A stretch of 64,000 nucleotides of DNA. It comes from Zerene cesonia (Eukaryota > Arthropoda > Insecta > Lepidoptera > Pieridae). The DNA lies in the NCBI RefSeq assembly GCF_012273895.1, contig NC_052112.1, positions 6,138,001 to 6,202,000 on the forward strand, given 5' to 3'. The notes below the pieces were generated by a model. It had not been told where the DNA came from. It saw nothing but the letters and a program-made list of their open reading frames with translations, and did no database searches. A program made the position numbers and the translations under genes. Shown one piece after another: positions 61,561 through 64,000 of this stretch (positions are counted from its first letter, which is position 1; each line of letters begins with the position of its first letter).

Positions 61561-64000
61561 CTTGAAACTGTTTTGTACGTCATCATAAATTTATATACTT
61601 ACCTAATAGCAATGTGTACTCATGCAATGGATTCAAAGTATGAAGCGTATTTACGGAGCCTCTGCCTACGCTGGCCCTCTCTTGTATCTTATTGCCATCA
61701 TTCCTTTTGACACTTTACTGCCTAGGCTTATATTTTATAAAGACCTGAGAATTTTTGTCCGCTTATTAACCGAGGAGAAATAAAGAATAAAAAAATGTGT
61801 ACGTGTAATATATCTTACATGAATGATTAAGCTTTTATTTTTACTTGTTTTCTTATATAAATTTAGTATATATCTACAACATAGTAAAAAGTTAATTTAA
61901 AAATGATAATTCTTTTAATAGATACACAGTTCAATTTAAATGCGTTCGATACGTAGGTACCCATTTATTTTTCATACTATTTTATCAATATGTTTTTTGT
62001 ATTGTCAATATGACAATTGAAAAATTGTATGCCACCACATTTAAGCTTAGTTTTAGTTATTTTTCGATCTTGAATAAGTGTAGGCTCTAGCCGTTATATC
62101 GGGTTTGTTTAGGCTCCGTCATCATTAAATTAAATGATCGTTTTCAATGCGCGAAGAAAAACAGTTTGCTCTTTGAAGTACGTTACAGCGCAAATTCTTT
62201 CGTCTTGTAGGGCGAAGCGGTGGGTCTCACTGAATCATTCAAACGTTTTTTCACCGACACCTTGTCGCTATCAATATGTATCGCGCGTGATAGCTGACTC
62301 GCCAAAGAATAAATCCTTTTTAAATTTCAAATAGAAATTTCACATCATTAAAGGTATTCGGTGTCGTAATGTTTCTAAACCTACGAACAACATGAACCAA
62401 ATCAAGTGAATAAATAATAATGTTAAAGTAATGTATAAACCGTACCTTAAACGTTAATTTATGACTATTAGATTTTTAAAGATTACGATGCTCAAGATGC
62501 AATTTATTAAAGAAACCAAAAACAGACAGAGAAGTAGACTCGATTCACATTACCATAATTCTGCGTTAACTGTAGCCTTCCAAATTGAATTCCGTACATT
62601 TTACACCAACACCAAAAAGTCTTGATGGAACCTTCGAGACAAGAATTGGATAACAATCGAAATGTTTACACGGTAAAAAGATATAAACGATTCCCAAACT
62701 CTCTTTTTATATCGAACCAAGATAGCTTGTAAACGGCTTGAAATATTCATTCCTGTATCTGATGAATTGATGTTTTTGATATAAGAAATAGAAATAATCT
62801 CTATGTTATTGGAAACTAATATTTAAACAAAATTTATTTTCATAATAAATTTTAAAAATATATCTAAGTAAATATTATTGTCTGAAAAAATATATTGTGT
62901 TGATGAAATTCGAATGATTTTTTTATTGGTTATACTTAGATGTTATAAAGAAGAAAACTTTAAAATTATTCATTTTGAAGAAAGTCTTCATACTCACTTT
63001 ACATTAATGAGGAATTGCTACTTCTAGAAACATAACCTCCAAACACATACGTCAACTTTATGCTCGGTTAGAGAAAAATATTAAAAAACAACCAACAAAT
63101 AGATAAAAAAACGTGATTTATGAAACATGTTATCCTCAAAAATTTTAAGAATCGACAAAACATTTAGTGTTCCGGCGCGACTAACACAACAATAAAATTA
63201 AAGATGACAAAATAAGAACAAAAACGGCTATTAATAATCGTTAAAAATATTGGTTTGTCCCAAATTTGTGCCCAGGGGCTGAAACCTGACTCCGCGTGGG
63301 TGTTGAGTGGACATGACTTGAGCGTAGGTCCAACTATATCTCAACGGATTTATATGACATTATACCGCAAAATTATAATATTTATTATGTCTACAATATT
63401 TAGATGTTAATGATTTTATAATAGATCGCTTTATGGTCGATATTTTACGCTTGTGGCATAATAAATACATAGTGAATATAAATTTAAATTTCTTTAGTTT
63501 TGGCTTCTTCATTAAGCAATATCGGAAAATAACAGAAAATGCACCTGAACATACTTTTGTAAAAAAAATCATTTTATGGAATAAAAAATCATTTTTTTAT
63601 TTATTGGTTTGATAAATGTAATTTTTTGTATGGCTTATGCTGAACATGAGTATTTTTTCCCGGATGAGATTTTTCTCAGGATAGTAAAATCATACAACAT
63701 TTGATTATTATTTTTTTATCGCTTGGTTGCCGACGGTGATGTCGGTTTGGGCTGTCAAAACGCTTGACGTACAGATTGACGAGCTCGCTCAGACATCGTT
63801 TTACACTTATTTTCTTGTATGCAGGTGTATCTGACGTATCATATTTAGTCCTACCTACAAAGGAGAATCAAAAATTACCATGAGTTATGAATTGAGCCAG
63901 ATAAGAAATGATTAAACACGAAAAGCAATTAACATTTTTAAATTGTTTACTTCAAATGCAATTTCAGCACAAGTGTACTAGACTGTTAGACTGTTTCATA

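Larger units (their letters stand above)
56955..64000. other. opa: Large intron of the odd-paired-type gene, running off the window
   Basis: No exon for fingers 4-5 was found to the window end. Less AT-rich, unique-looking blocks lie at 57060-57340, 58390-58480, 60380-60960 and 62080-62340. Interspersed repeat fragments lie at 59356-59420, 60045-60200 and 61365-61560. A 54-bp perfect palindrome lies at 59606-59659. ORFs here are short and without motifs. Confidence 0.6.

Overview
The window looks like nuclear DNA of a lepidopteran insect. It is AT-rich, with spliced genes using GT-AG introns and arthropod TATA plus TCA initiator promoters. Degenerate interspersed repeats are of types I associate with moths and butterflies. 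The species cannot be told. Two gaps are exactly 1000 N (5204-6203 and 37762-38761) and a third is 10 N (6670-6679), so this is a scaffolded assembly.

Region 1 (1-16.4 kb) is a cluster of small secreted-protein genes. It holds a three-exon gene for an unrecognised 141-aa glycosylation-prone secreted protein (minus strand, 316-2312). Next come two tandem six-exon genes for TULIP-type lipid carriers related to JHBP/takeout and group-7 allergen proteins (plus strand, 4755-9239 and 11760-14100), with identical intron phases. A single-exon 75-aa secreted peptide with two C-terminal cysteines follows (minus, 14491-14718), then a Pro/Arg/Gln-rich terminal exon (minus, 16205-16400).

Region 2 (18.8-30.2 kb) is one complete gene of 13 coding exons for the DDX3-type DEAD-box RNA helicase Belle. 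I reconstruct it as 746 codons plus stop, with all helicase motifs, an eIF4E-binding-type YIPPHLR motif, RD/RG-rich low-complexity arms and a C-terminal TDWWEQP tail. Its 3' end carries a 19-bp tandem array directly after the stop and two possible poly(A) sites.

Region 3 (30.2-51.5 kb) is a gene desert of about 21 kb. It contains GC-rich patches, promoter-like TATA/GC-box clusters, TE fragments and short perfect inverted repeats.

Region 4 (51.5-64 kb) is the 5' part of a Zic/odd-paired transcription factor gene. It has a probable noncoding leader exon at about 51.5-52.0 kb and a coding exon at 56300-56954 with the ZOC box and zinc fingers 1-3. It then enters a large intron that runs off the window; fingers 4-5 are not present. 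The desert and introns around it look like the regulatory landscape of a developmental gene.

A recurring unexplained feature is a set of perfect inverted repeats with loops of 0-8 nt and unrelated sequences (2046, 32552, 43088, 50899, 59606). They may record fold-back template-switch events. No prokaryotic features, CRISPR arrays, rRNA or tRNA genes were seen.
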